Origin: a bacterium UBP2_UBA2255
Lineage (GTDB): Bacteria > Edwardsbacteria > AC1 > EtOH8
DNA length: 23,056 bases
NCBI GenBank assembly: GCA_002347565.1
Contig: DDXR01000076.1
Span: 6,428 to 29,483 of the forward strand
Direction of reading: 5' to 3'
Below are positions 15,884 to 23,052 of the stretch, one piece after another. Under the pieces are notes generated by a model that saw nothing but the letters and a program-made list of their open reading frames with translations, made no database searches and was not told the origin of the DNA. The position numbers were made by a program, and so were the translations under genes. Within the stretch, counting starts at the first letter, position 1. Each line of letters starts with the position of its first letter.

Positions 15884-16954
15884 ATGCGTCTGGCAGACCT
15901 GGGCTGGGACCCGTTCTTCGAGCAGAACTTTGCTGAATACCGGGACCAGGGCCATACGCCGATGCGGATCAACCGGGAGGACCGGGGGAAGTACCTGGCC
16001 TTCTCCGAGCTCGGCGAATACACCTGCGAGTTGTCGGGGAAGTACCGCTTTTCATCCAACGACATGACGTTGACCCCGTCCGTGGGCGACTGGGTCGCGG
16101 CCGCCGCGTACCCGGACGAGGCCAAGGCCGTCATCCACGCGGTGCTGCCGCGCAAGAGCTCGTTCAGCCGCAAGGCCGCCGGCCAGGCCACCGACGAGCA
16201 GGCCATCGCCGCCAACATCGACACCGTGTTCATCGTCGCCGGGCTGGACATGAACTACAACATCCGGAGGATCGAGCGGTCCCTGGCGATGGCGTGGAAC
16301 AGCGGCGCCACGCCCGTCGTCCTGCTGAACAAGTCGGACATCTGCCCGGAAACCGCGTCGCGCAAGCTCGAGGTCGAGTCGATCGCGATCGGGGTCGACG
16401 TCCACGCGCTGAGCGCGGCCGGCGACACCGGCATGGAGATATTCGACAAGTACCTGCAGCCCGGGAAAACCGTGGCGTTCATCGGGTCGTCCGGCGTGGG
16501 CAAGTCCACCATCATCAACCGGCTGCTGGGCTGCGACAGGCTGGCGACGAACACCGTCAGCGACGTCACCAGCAAGGGCCGGCACACGACCACCCACCGC
16601 GAGCTGATGGCGCTGCCCGGCGGTGGCCTGGTGATCGACACGCCCGGCATGCGGGAGCTGCAGGTCTGGGGCGACGAGGAGGGGCTGAAGCAGACCTTCA
16701 GTGACATCGAGGAACTTTCCGCGGGCTGCAAGTTCCGGGACTGCGGCCACGACCACGAGCCGGGCTGCGCCGTGCAAAAGGCAATCCAGAGCGGCACGCT
16801 GGACATCAAGCGGGCCGAGAGCTATTTCAAGCTCAGGGCGGAGTTCTCCCACCTTGCCGCCCGCCAGGTGATGAAGGCCAGCGCCCTCGAGAAGAAGCGC
16901 TGGAAGGGGGTTTCCAAGGAGGTGAAAAGGATGAAGAAAAACGGAGATTTGTAA
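15884..16954 (+). CDS. rsgA: Ribosome small-subunit-dependent GTPase A
   Basis: This circularly permuted GTPase assists 30S subunit maturation. The 356-residue product shows the permuted order: G4 NKSD (149-152), G1 GSSGVGKS (201-208), a GRHTTTHREL switch, then G3 DTPG (252-255). An N-terminal OB-fold precedes the GTPase domain, and a zinc site C282, C287, H289, C295 follows. ATG 15884 (MRLADLGWDPFFEQNF) matches the family N-terminus, with GGGA upstream; ATG 15872 is a possible alternative. Its GC-rich composition matches the chromosome, unlike the orphan genes on both sides. The remnant repeat copy B lies just upstream and copy C begins at its stop codon, so it too seems to have been placed in the old radical SAM-dehydrogenase junction. 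Confidence 0.93.
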   Translation: MRLADLGWDPFFEQNFAEYRDQGHTPMRINREDRGKYLAFSELGEYTCELSGKYRFSSNDMTLTPSVGDWVAAAAYPDEAKAVIHAVLPRKSSFSRKAAGQATDEQAIAANIDTVFIVAGLDMNYNIRRIERSLAMAWNSGATPVVLLNKSDICPETASRKLEVESIAIGVDVHALSAAGDTGMEIFDKYLQPGKTVAFIGSSGVGKSTIINRLLGCDRLATNTVSDVTSKGRHTTTHRELMALPGGGLVIDTPGMRELQVWGDEEGLKQTFSDIEELSAGCKFRDCGHDHEPGCAVQKAIQSGTLDIKRAESYFKLRAEFSHLAARQVMKASALEKKRWKGVSKEVKRMKKNGDL

Positions 16955-16991
16955 CGAGGTGCTATGCGTGAACAGCAAGTCGAATAGGTGA
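16953..16991 (+). pseudogene. Junction repeat copy C: diverged radical SAM 3' remnant
   Basis: 35 of 39 bases match 14675-14713. Read in the ancestral frame it gives NEVLCVNSKSNR then TGA, keeping frame and stop. Its first bases overlap the rsgA stop codon. Confidence 0.88.
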
Positions 16992-17062
16992 GTCATATAA
17001 CAAAAAGTTGAATGACGCCCATCACTCGTTAACTACTACTTGTTTTACTGCGAGACATCACA

Positions 17063-17602
17063 ATGCTTTTTTGGAAAAAGAAAAAAGAGATTACTTCCCA
17101 GGAGTTAATTGACTTTGTTAACAAAGTTGTCGTTGAGTATAGCCGTGTGCTGCAAATAAACACTGATACTGTAAAAAAATTGTCTTCACTACCTTTTCCT
17201 GTTGAAGTAATCAAAGCATGCATAAAAGTTGATGCTGCTAATTCATTGTCTGATTGCGATTACATAAACGTTTTATCAACATGTTATACATATTTAGCAG
17301 ATTTCATCCCAGACGAGTTAATACCAAAGGGTCCAACCATTTTATCTTTAGCTGAGAAATACGATGCCTTAAAACCAATGGACATGGAAGCTATTATGAA
17401 AGAAGCCCAGAATAGTATGCCAAGCATTGCACGTGGAAATGAGTTACTATCCCAGATAAGTAACGAAAGGGAAAAGTTGATTATTGAAATTGAGTCATAC
17501 TTAGAGATTGTAGAAGCATTGAAGGGCCCCAATCCCACTACCGATGCTTTAAACGCATTGGCACAGCAAATCACTTGTATTAAATGTTTTATGATAAGAT
17601 AA
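17063..17602 (+). CDS. AT-rich orphan helical protein, unknown
   Basis: The 179-residue product is not recognised. It starts MLFWKKKKEITSQELIDFVN and is predicted almost fully helical, with a likely coiled segment near 135-155 (LLSQISNEREKLIIEIESYL). There is no signal peptide. It is the most AT-rich gene in the window, with no Shine-Dalgarno site before ATG 17063, so it appears foreign. It lies between junction copy C and the intact dehydrogenase gene. The 71 bases before it hold nothing I can assign. Confidence 0.7.
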   Translation: MLFWKKKKEITSQELIDFVNKVVVEYSRVLQINTDTVKKLSSLPFPVEVIKACIKVDAANSLSDCDYINVLSTCYTYLADFIPDELIPKGPTILSLAEKYDALKPMDMEAIMKEAQNSMPSIARGNELLSQISNEREKLIIEIESYLEIVEALKGPNPTTDALNALAQQITCIKCFMIR

Positions 17603-17641
17603 CCTCATTATGTTGTAAACGAATACTGCAGAAGGGAATCA

Positions 17642-18808
17642 ATGTACACCTACATCGTCCTCGGCGCGGGCAAACAGGGCCTGGCCATCGCCTACGACCT
17701 CGGCAAATTCTGCGACGCCAAGAAGATCGTGGTCGCGGACTACGACGCGAAGCTCGCGAAAGCAGGCGCGGCGCGCGTCAACAAGCTGCTGAAGAAAAAG
17801 CTCTGCGTCCCGGTCAGGGCCGACGCGGGGAAGGAAGCGGACCTCAAGCGGCTGTTCAAGGGCGCGGACTGCGTGGTCAGCGCGGTGCCCTACCACTTCA
17901 ACTACGGCGTGGCCAAGGCCGCGGTGGCGGCCGGCGCCAACTTCTGCGATCTGGGCGGCAACACCGACGTGGTCAAGAAGGAACTTTCGCTGGACAAGGC
18001 GGCGAAGAAGGCCGGCGTGACGCTGGTCCCCGACACCGGCCTGATGCCGGGCATGGGCAACACCCTGGCCGTCCACGCCATGAACGTGATGGACAGGGTC
18101 GACGAGCTGCACCTGCGCTGCGGCGGCCTGCCGCAGAAGCCCAAGGGGCCGCTGGGTTACAAGCTGGTGTTCTCGGTGGAGGGGCTGGTCAACGAGTACT
18201 TCGGCACGGCCTACATCATCAGGAAGGGCAAGACGGCCGCCGTGCCCACTTTCGACGGGCTGGAGGAATTGGATTTTCCCAAGCCGGTGGGACGCTGCCA
18301 GGCCTTCGTCACCAGCGGCGGCACGTCGACCTGCCCCTGGACCTTCGCGGGAAAGGTGAAGGAGTACGACTACAAGACCGTGCGCTATCCCGGGCATTAC
18401 GAGAAGATCAAGACGCTGTTGGACCTGGGCTTTTTCGACCAGTCGCCGGTGGACGTCAAGGGGAACAAGGTCGTGCCGCGGCAGTTGAGCCACGTGCTGC
18501 TGACTAAAAAGATCGACTACCCCCAGGACCCGGACCTGGTGGTGCTGAGGGTCACCGCCGTCGGCCGCCACAAGGGGAAGAAAGCGGTGATGACGATGGA
18601 CGTGATGGATTTCCAGGATAAAAAGACCGGCTTCACCGCCATGGAGCGCACCACGGGCTTCCCGGCCGCGATCGTGGCGCACCACCTGGTGCGCGGGTTG
18701 GCGCCCAAGGGCGCGGTGCCGCTGGAGAAGGCCATCATCCCGGTGCTGTTCATCTGCGACTTTCTCAAGCGCGGGATACCGTACAGGGAAAAGATCAGGG
18801 TCGGGTGA
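17642..18808 (+). CDS. Lysine 6-dehydrogenase-like / saccharopine dehydrogenase family oxidoreductase
   Basis: The 388-residue product has an N-terminal Rossmann dinucleotide motif GAGKQG (8-13) with the strand-2 acidic segment VVADYD, then YHFNYGVAKAAVAAGANFCDLGG and PDTGLMPGM. The catalytic-domain motifs SVEGLVNEY, TSGGTST, KTVRYPGHYEKI and RTTGFPAA closely match bacterial lysine 6-dehydrogenase, which oxidises lysine to a semialdehyde that cyclises. The true substrate may differ. AAGGGA lies just before ATG 17642. Remnants of its first codons directly after the radical SAM gene show that it used to be that gene's coupled partner. A strong hairpin follows the stop. Confidence 0.88.
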   Translation: MYTYIVLGAGKQGLAIAYDLGKFCDAKKIVVADYDAKLAKAGAARVNKLLKKKLCVPVRADAGKEADLKRLFKGADCVVSAVPYHFNYGVAKAAVAAGANFCDLGGNTDVVKKELSLDKAAKKAGVTLVPDTGLMPGMGNTLAVHAMNVMDRVDELHLRCGGLPQKPKGPLGYKLVFSVEGLVNEYFGTAYIIRKGKTAAVPTFDGLEELDFPKPVGRCQAFVTSGGTSTCPWTFAGKVKEYDYKTVRYPGHYEKIKTLLDLGFFDQSPVDVKGNKVVPRQLSHVLLTKKIDYPQDPDLVVLRVTAVGRHKGKKAVMTMDVMDFQDKKTGFTAMERTTGFPAAIVAHHLVRGLAPKGAVPLEKAIIPVLFICDFLKRGIPYREKIRVG

Positions 18809-18814
18809 AAAGCA

Positions 18815-18842
18815 AGGGCCTCCCGTTCGCACGGGAGGCCCT
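18815..18842 (+). terminator. Hairpin after the dehydrogenase gene
   Basis: AGGGCCTCCCGT pairs perfectly with ACGGGAGGCCCT around a TCGC loop, 12 bp of stem, starting 6 bases after the stop codon. The following GTTCT is a weak T tract, so it may terminate only partly or stabilise the 3' end. Confidence 0.75.
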
Positions 18843-18846
18843 GTTC

Positions 18847-19013
18847 TGACCTCACCCCTGCCCCTCTCCCTTTGGGAGAGGGGTTCTCGTTGACCCTCTC
18901 CGGGACGGGAAGGGGTCAGCCACGAGTATTTCACACACCCCTTGTTCCCCTCTCAGAGAGGGGACTTAGAACCCCTCTCCGAACGCGTTCGGGGAGGGGC
19001 TGGGGTGGGGTCA
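18847..19013. repeat. Palindromic intergenic repeat between convergent genes
   Basis: The left end TGACCTCACCCCTGCCCC is mirrored by the right end GGGGCTGGGGTGGGGTCA. Inside are further inverted pieces such as CCCTCTCCCTTTGGGAGAGGG and a CGAACGCGTTCG palindrome. This type of CCCTCTCCC/GGGAGAGGG element is dispersed in many bacterial genomes. The final TCA is the stop codon (TGA on minus) of the metallophosphoesterase gene. It probably serves as a two-way terminator. Confidence 0.8.
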
Positions 19014-20168
19014 TTTGAACCGCAGGGTAATCACCACGATCTCCGGACGGTTCCCGGTGCGCACCGGCGGGCCCCAGGTGCCGTAGCCCGACGACACGTA
19101 GAAATGGGTGCTCCCCTTTTTCTTGTATCCCCAGCTAAGCTCGTAAACCCTGTTCGTTATGAAGTTGAGCGGCCACAGCTGGCCGTGATGGGTGTGCCCG
19201 GACAGCTGCAGGTCGGCGCCCTGCGCGGCCGCCGAATCCAGGTCGAACGGCTGGTGGTCCAGCAGGATCACTGGCTTGGTCCGGTCCACCCCCTTGAGCA
19301 GGTCGTGCAGGGAACGGCGAAGCCGTCCGTCGAAACGTTTGCCGCTGCGGTCGTCCCTGCCGGCCAGGTAGAAGCCGCCCTCGATGAGAGCGACGCTGTC
19401 CCGCAGCATGGTCACGCCGTGCCCGTTCAAGTATTCGACCACGGCGGCAGCCCCGCCGATGTACTCGTGGTTGCCGGTGATGCCGTAGACGCCCAGCGGC
19501 GCCTCGAACTTCCGCAGGGTCTCGCCCAGGTTGTCGCGGATCACCCGGCCGATGTCCTCGTCCACGATGTCGCCGGCCAGCAGGATCAGGTCGGGCTGCT
19601 GGGCGTTGACCAGATCGACCAGACTGGCCAACCGGCCGTTGCCGATGATGGTGCCCAGGTGGATGTCCGAGACCAGCGCGATCCTCAGCTCCCGCCGCGC
19701 GCCCGCGGTTTTATCGATCCCGAGCTCCAGCCGCGCCACCCGCGGCGAGAGCGCGTTGACGTGCCCAGCGACCACCGCGGTCAGCGCCCCGCCCAGCACC
19801 AGGCAGAAGATGGCGAGCTTGGCTGTCTGATATCCCTCCATGACCGCGCGCGGCCACCAGTGGAACAGCGAGTTCGACAGCCGCAGCAGGTCGAGCAGCA
19901 GCAGCGGCAGGACCAGGTAGACCATCAGCGCCAGCCAGAACGAGCCGATCCAGACCATGGCCGTGGTCAGGTCGGTGCAGTTCGTCCTCTCCAGGAACCG
20001 GCCGGCGACGAACGCCCCGGCGGACAGCACGAACAGCGCGGCATAGGCAACCCGCAGCCAGGGCAAACGCGGCAGCGCCTGCCAGCCCCGCAGGAAGATG
20101 TACCAGTTGATCGCGCCGTAGACCAGCAGGGCGATCGAGATGAAGACGGCGATGGCGGCTCCCCGCAT
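19011..20168 (-). CDS. Membrane-anchored metallophosphoesterase (YkuE-like)
   Basis: The 385-residue product has four hydrophobic helices in the first 137 residues (about 5-27, 38-58, 70-98 and 115-136), then a calcineurin-like phosphoesterase domain facing away from the membrane. Metal-binding motifs are SDIHLG (D168, H170), GDIVD (D200), GNHE (N233, H234) and SGHTHHGQ (H325, H327). The arrangement resembles YkuE and related lipid-phosphate or UDP-diacylglucosamine hydrolases; the substrate is not determined. It starts 3 bases after the cupin stop in the bcp operon. Confidence 0.9.
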   Translation of the reverse strand: MRGAAIAVFISIALLVYGAINWYIFLRGWQALPRLPWLRVAYAALFVLSAGAFVAGRFLERTNCTDLTTAMVWIGSFWLALMVYLVLPLLLLDLLRLSNSLFHWWPRAVMEGYQTAKLAIFCLVLGGALTAVVAGHVNALSPRVARLELGIDKTAGARRELRIALVSDIHLGTIIGNGRLASLVDLVNAQQPDLILLAGDIVDEDIGRVIRDNLGETLRKFEAPLGVYGITGNHEYIGGAAAVVEYLNGHGVTMLRDSVALIEGGFYLAGRDDRSGKRFDGRLRRSLHDLLKGVDRTKPVILLDHQPFDLDSAAAQGADLQLSGHTHHGQLWPLNFITNRVYELSWGYKKKGSTHFYVSSGYGTWGPPVRTGNRPEIVVITLRFK

Positions 20169-20171
20169 GCG

Positions 20172-20708
20172 CTACCCCCTGGTCAAGGCGGTGATCAGTT
20201 TGGCATGGGCCGGCCAGGACCGCACCAGCGCGGTGCGGCGGCCCAGCTCGAAATCGGCGTACTCGAACCCCGGTGCCACGGTGGTGCCCAGCAGCGCCCA
20301 GGACCCGCCCCTGGCCAGCCGCGCCCCCTGCCAGGCGCCGCGGGGGACGACCAGCTGCGGGCGCTGCCGTTTCGTTAGGTCGCTTCCCAGCGTCCGAATC
20401 GCGCTTTCCCTTCCCGGCTGCAGGACCAGCAGCTCGACCGGATCGCCGGCGTAGAAGTGGTAGACCTCGTCGCTTTTCAGCCGGTGCAGGGCCGAGAACG
20501 TGTCCGGGGTCAGCAGGAAATAGATCGCGGTGCCGTGCGACCGCTTGCCGCGGTAGCGGACTGGCAGAGCCGCCGCCCGGAACGATTCCCGGGAGCGGTA
20601 GGTTTCGCGGAAGTACCCGCCCTCCGGCTGCAGCGGTTTCAGGCCCAGCAGTCGGATCACACCGCCGGCGGCCATCTCCCTCCGTCCGGACCGCTGGCCA
20701 GCCGTCAT
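20172..20708 (-). CDS. Cupin family protein (DUF985, Cupin_5)
   Basis: The 178-residue product matches the DUF985 cupin pattern: LGLKPLQPEGGYFRETYRS, then AIYFLLTPDTFSALHRL, SDEVYHFYAGDPVELLVL, VVPRGAWQGARL and GTTVAPGFEYADFELG. Such proteins are single-domain beta barrels of unclear function. ATG 20708 overlaps the bcp stop as ATGA, fixing the start; ATG 20675 is nearer the family N-terminus but lacks that coupling. It is the middle gene of a three-gene minus-strand operon. Confidence 0.88.
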   Translation of the reverse strand: MTAGQRSGRREMAAGGVIRLLGLKPLQPEGGYFRETYRSRESFRAAALPVRYRGKRSHGTAIYFLLTPDTFSALHRLKSDEVYHFYAGDPVELLVLQPGRESAIRTLGSDLTKRQRPQLVVPRGAWQGARLARGGSWALLGTTVAPGFEYADFELGRRTALVRSWPAHAKLITALTRG

Positions 20709-21181
20709 AAGCCCCTCAGCGATCCCAGGTCGGCCAGCACCTCCCGGGCGTGGTCCCTGGGCTTCACCTTGCGGTACACCTTGGCGATGCGGCCGCCGGG
20801 GTCGACCAGGAACGAGCTGCGGCTGATGCCCAGGAAGGTGTTCCCCAGGAACTTCCTCCGGTCCCAGACACCGTATGCCAGCGCCGCCCGCTTGTCGGTG
20901 TCCGCCAACAGCAGGAACGGCAGCTTCAGCTTGAGTGCGAAGGATGCGTGGCTGGACACCGAGTCCGCGCTGATGCCCAGCACCTGCACCCCCAGCTTCT
21001 GCAGCTCGGCGAAGTTGTCGCGCAGCTGGCAGGCCTCGGTGGTGCAGCCCGGCGTGTTGTCCCTGGGATAGAAGTACAGCAGCACCCATTGGCCGCGGAA
21101 TTCCGACAGCGTGAATTCGGCGCCGTGCTGGTCGGGCAGCGTGAAGTCCGGCGCCGCATCGCCCGGCTTGAGCGTGATCAT
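20705..21181 (-). CDS. bcp: Thiol peroxiredoxin, Bcp/PrxQ type
   Basis: This cytoplasmic enzyme reduces hydroperoxides with thioredoxin-derived electrons. The 158-residue product has the peroxidatic motif with C46 (TPGCTTEAC) and the resolving C51 five residues on, the PrxQ atypical two-Cys layout. GDAAPDFTLPDQHG opens the thioredoxin fold, and an FLVDPGGRIAKVY segment closes the core. ATG 21181 has GGGAG upstream. It leads the bcp, cupin, phosphoesterase operon and is divergent from the cyclophilin gene. Confidence 0.94.
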   Translation of the reverse strand: MITLKPGDAAPDFTLPDQHGAEFTLSEFRGQWVLLYFYPRDNTPGCTTEACQLRDNFAELQKLGVQVLGISADSVSSHASFALKLKLPFLLLADTDKRAALAYGVWDRRKFLGNTFLGISRSSFLVDPGGRIAKVYRKVKPRDHAREVLADLGSLRGL

Positions 21182-21204
21182 GGCGTGTTGCTCCCGTTTT
21201 GCGC

Positions 21205-21234
21205 TTGACAGCCGCCTCGGTTGTGGCCTATACT
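21205..21234 (+). promoter_or_regulatory. Consensus sigma-70 promoter for the cyclophilin gene
   Basis: TTGACA (21205-21210), an 18-bp spacer and TATACT (21229-21234). Transcription would begin near 21241, 26 bases before the ATG. The same hexamer pair occurs at the lipoprotein promoter. Confidence 0.8.
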
Positions 21235-21266
21235 GGTGGCAATCGACAATCAGTGAAAGGGATCGT

Positions 21267-21809
21267 ATGCAGCAGGACATGCCCCAGCCCGGCGAGACGA
21301 TCGCCGTGATCACCACCAACCGCGGCGTGATGAAATTCCGCCTGTTCCCGGATCTCATCCCGGAGGGTGTGAAGAACTTCACCGAGCTGGCCAAGGCCGG
21401 CAAGTACAAGGGCGCGCCGTTCCACCGCGTGATCCGGGACTTCATGGTCCAGGGCGGCGACTTCACCAACCGGAACGGCACCGGCGGCCATTCCCATAAG
21501 GGTCCCGGCACCACCATCGGCGACCAGTACCACCCGGACCTCGGCCACGTCCGCGGCGCGCTGGCCTACGCCAAGACCTCGGCGCCCAATTCGATCGGCT
21601 CGCAGTTCTACATCGTGCACCCGGAGAAGGGCGCGCACTTCCTGGACCATCCGCAGGGCGGCGGCCCGGCCGAGGGCTACACCGTGTTCGGCCAGCTGTA
21701 CGATGGATTCGAGGTGCTGGACGCTATCGCCACCTGCAAAACCAGGCCCGGCGACTGCCCGGCGGAGCCGCAGGTCATCGAGGAGATCAGCATCCAGGTC
21801 TGCGGATGA
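21267..21809 (+). CDS. Cyclophilin-type peptidyl-prolyl isomerase
   Basis: The 180-residue product catalyses cis-trans isomerisation of prolyl bonds. Signature segments are FHRVIRDFMVQGGDFT with the catalytic Arg, IGSQFYIVH, and VFGQLYDGFEVLD. There is no signal peptide, so it is cytoplasmic. ATG 21267 (MQQDMPQPGETIAVITTN) is preceded by AAAGGG and lies downstream of the promoter; an upstream open frame overlaps the divergent bcp gene and is not used. A terminator follows. Confidence 0.93.
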   Translation: MQQDMPQPGETIAVITTNRGVMKFRLFPDLIPEGVKNFTELAKAGKYKGAPFHRVIRDFMVQGGDFTNRNGTGGHSHKGPGTTIGDQYHPDLGHVRGALAYAKTSAPNSIGSQFYIVHPEKGAHFLDHPQGGGPAEGYTVFGQLYDGFEVLDAIATCKTRPGDCPAEPQVIEEISIQVCG

Positions 21810-21822
21810 TCTTAGAAGGAAG

Positions 21823-21855
21823 CCATGAACCCAGGAGTTGCGGGGCATGGTTTTT
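21823..21855 (+). terminator. Intrinsic terminator after the cyclophilin gene
   Basis: CCATG, two bases, CCC pairs with GGG, one base, CATGG, followed directly by TTTTT, 13 bases after the stop. A second weaker inverted pair (AAGGAAGCCA with TGGTTTCCTT) surrounds it. The remaining bases to 22099 contain nothing recognised other than the ribosome site of the next gene. Confidence 0.7.
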
Positions 21856-22099
21856 ATTCATTCCTGGTTTCCTTATTTGAACGCGGCAATCCATGTGATC
21901 CAAACCTCTGGCTGGTAGCCGGCCGCCGCCCGTCCACCGGAGCGAACCAGTGAGCCACGCCGTCGAGATTCAGTTAAAGAGCGAATGCCGGCAAGAGCCC
22001 GGGACTTTTTGCGCCCTGCACGCTTTGCGGCGGCTGTCCTGGCCGATAGGATGCGGCAGCCTTCGCAAGCATCAACAAACCAACACAAGGAGGACAACC

Positions 22100-23017
22100 A
22101 TGGAACCGGGAAAACGCCGCTGCGTTCTTGTCTTAGCCGTGGTTCTGGCAGTACTGCTCACCGCCGCCCCACAATCATATGCGCAGATCTCTAACAGATA
22201 CTTCAAGGTGGAGGTCAAGGGCACCTACGGGGAGGTGCCGGACGTTTTATATGTCGATTTTGGCGCGCTAACCGTGCCGGCGGTCCCGGATACACCGGCC
22301 GGAAACGCCGGCGGGCAGAAATCGTACCGGTACGGCACTCCCGAGCCCCTTGAAATCACAATGGTCTATCATCCAGCCCCCGGCAACGTGAAGATTCAGG
22401 CATGGGGTAACCCGGCAAGCACAAAACGTAACCCTCTTCGCCGCGATGTAATTGTTTATCTGCTGGATAAAAGCAAGACAAACGTTTTGGCCACCTACTC
22501 GTTGCCGGAGTGCCTTCCCATCTCCCTGGAATCCGGCAACCAGTTCATTGCTACGGACGTTCCCACCATGACGCTGCGCTTGCAGGCGAACAAGATCGTC
22601 TCCGCCGAATCAACGATGGTCGTCCCGCAGAAAGGGGATGCGCGCCTGACATTGAACGGCACGGAGATGCCCATCAAGAGTCACACAGGAGGAGCGGTCG
22701 CCGCCGACGGTTCCATCTCCCCGGTCACAGTGAACGCGTACTCAACCCCCTGCCTGTTCCTGGCGCAGGTCAACAAGATCAGGAACCTGGGCCAGGACCT
22801 GCGGTTCGAGCTGACCCTGCCCGACGCGTCCGGCAAGCCGGTGACCTACGGCAACTGCCTTCTCACCAAGTTCCACCTGACGCCGTTTCACAATACGGGG
22901 GGAGAGGAGCTTAAAGAAACGATCGTATTCCAGCCGGAGCTGATACGCAGCTCGACGCCTGAACCTCGCAAGCCGAGGGTTACGCCCGCGAGCAGGACGG
23001 GATCCAAAAAGGATTGA
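22100..23017 (+). CDS. Secreted protein with phage tail tube (gp19)-like domains
   Basis: The 305-residue product starts MEPGKRRCVLVLAVVLAVLL and ends its Sec signal near SYAQ. The mature part begins ISNRYFKVEVKGTYGEV and continues with PLEITMVYHPAPGNVKIQAW, RRDVIVYLLDKSKTNVLATY and LPECLPISLE, the strand order of gp19/Hcp-type tail tube domains. The second half (about 200-285, with NCLLTKFHLTPFHNTGGEE) may be a second related domain. The C-terminus is basic. A perfect AAGGAGG site precedes ATG 22100. Tube proteins normally lack signal peptides, so this may be a repurposed fold, or the similarity may be superficial. No other tail or injection genes are in view. Confidence 0.6.
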   Translation: MEPGKRRCVLVLAVVLAVLLTAAPQSYAQISNRYFKVEVKGTYGEVPDVLYVDFGALTVPAVPDTPAGNAGGQKSYRYGTPEPLEITMVYHPAPGNVKIQAWGNPASTKRNPLRRDVIVYLLDKSKTNVLATYSLPECLPISLESGNQFIATDVPTMTLRLQANKIVSAESTMVVPQKGDARLTLNGTEMPIKSHTGGAVAADGSISPVTVNAYSTPCLFLAQVNKIRNLGQDLRFELTLPDASGKPVTYGNCLLTKFHLTPFHNTGGEELKETIVFQPELIRSSTPEPRKPRVTPASRTGSKKD

Positions 23018-23030
23018 CCTGGAATCCGCG

Positions 23031-23052
23031 AAAAAAAAAGGGGGGGGGGGGG
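23031..23052. other. Nine-A plus thirteen-G run at the contig end
   Basis: A homopolymer pair four bases from the window end, unlike anything else in the sequence. It looks like a sequencing or assembly artefact and should not be interpreted biologically. Confidence 0.7.

Noticed and set aside
14714..17641. Integron cassette array with attC sites
   Set aside because: Single-gene foreign inserts suggested it, but no paired RYYYAAC/GTTRRRY boxes with a proper stem were found; the shared pieces are gene ends, not attC sites.
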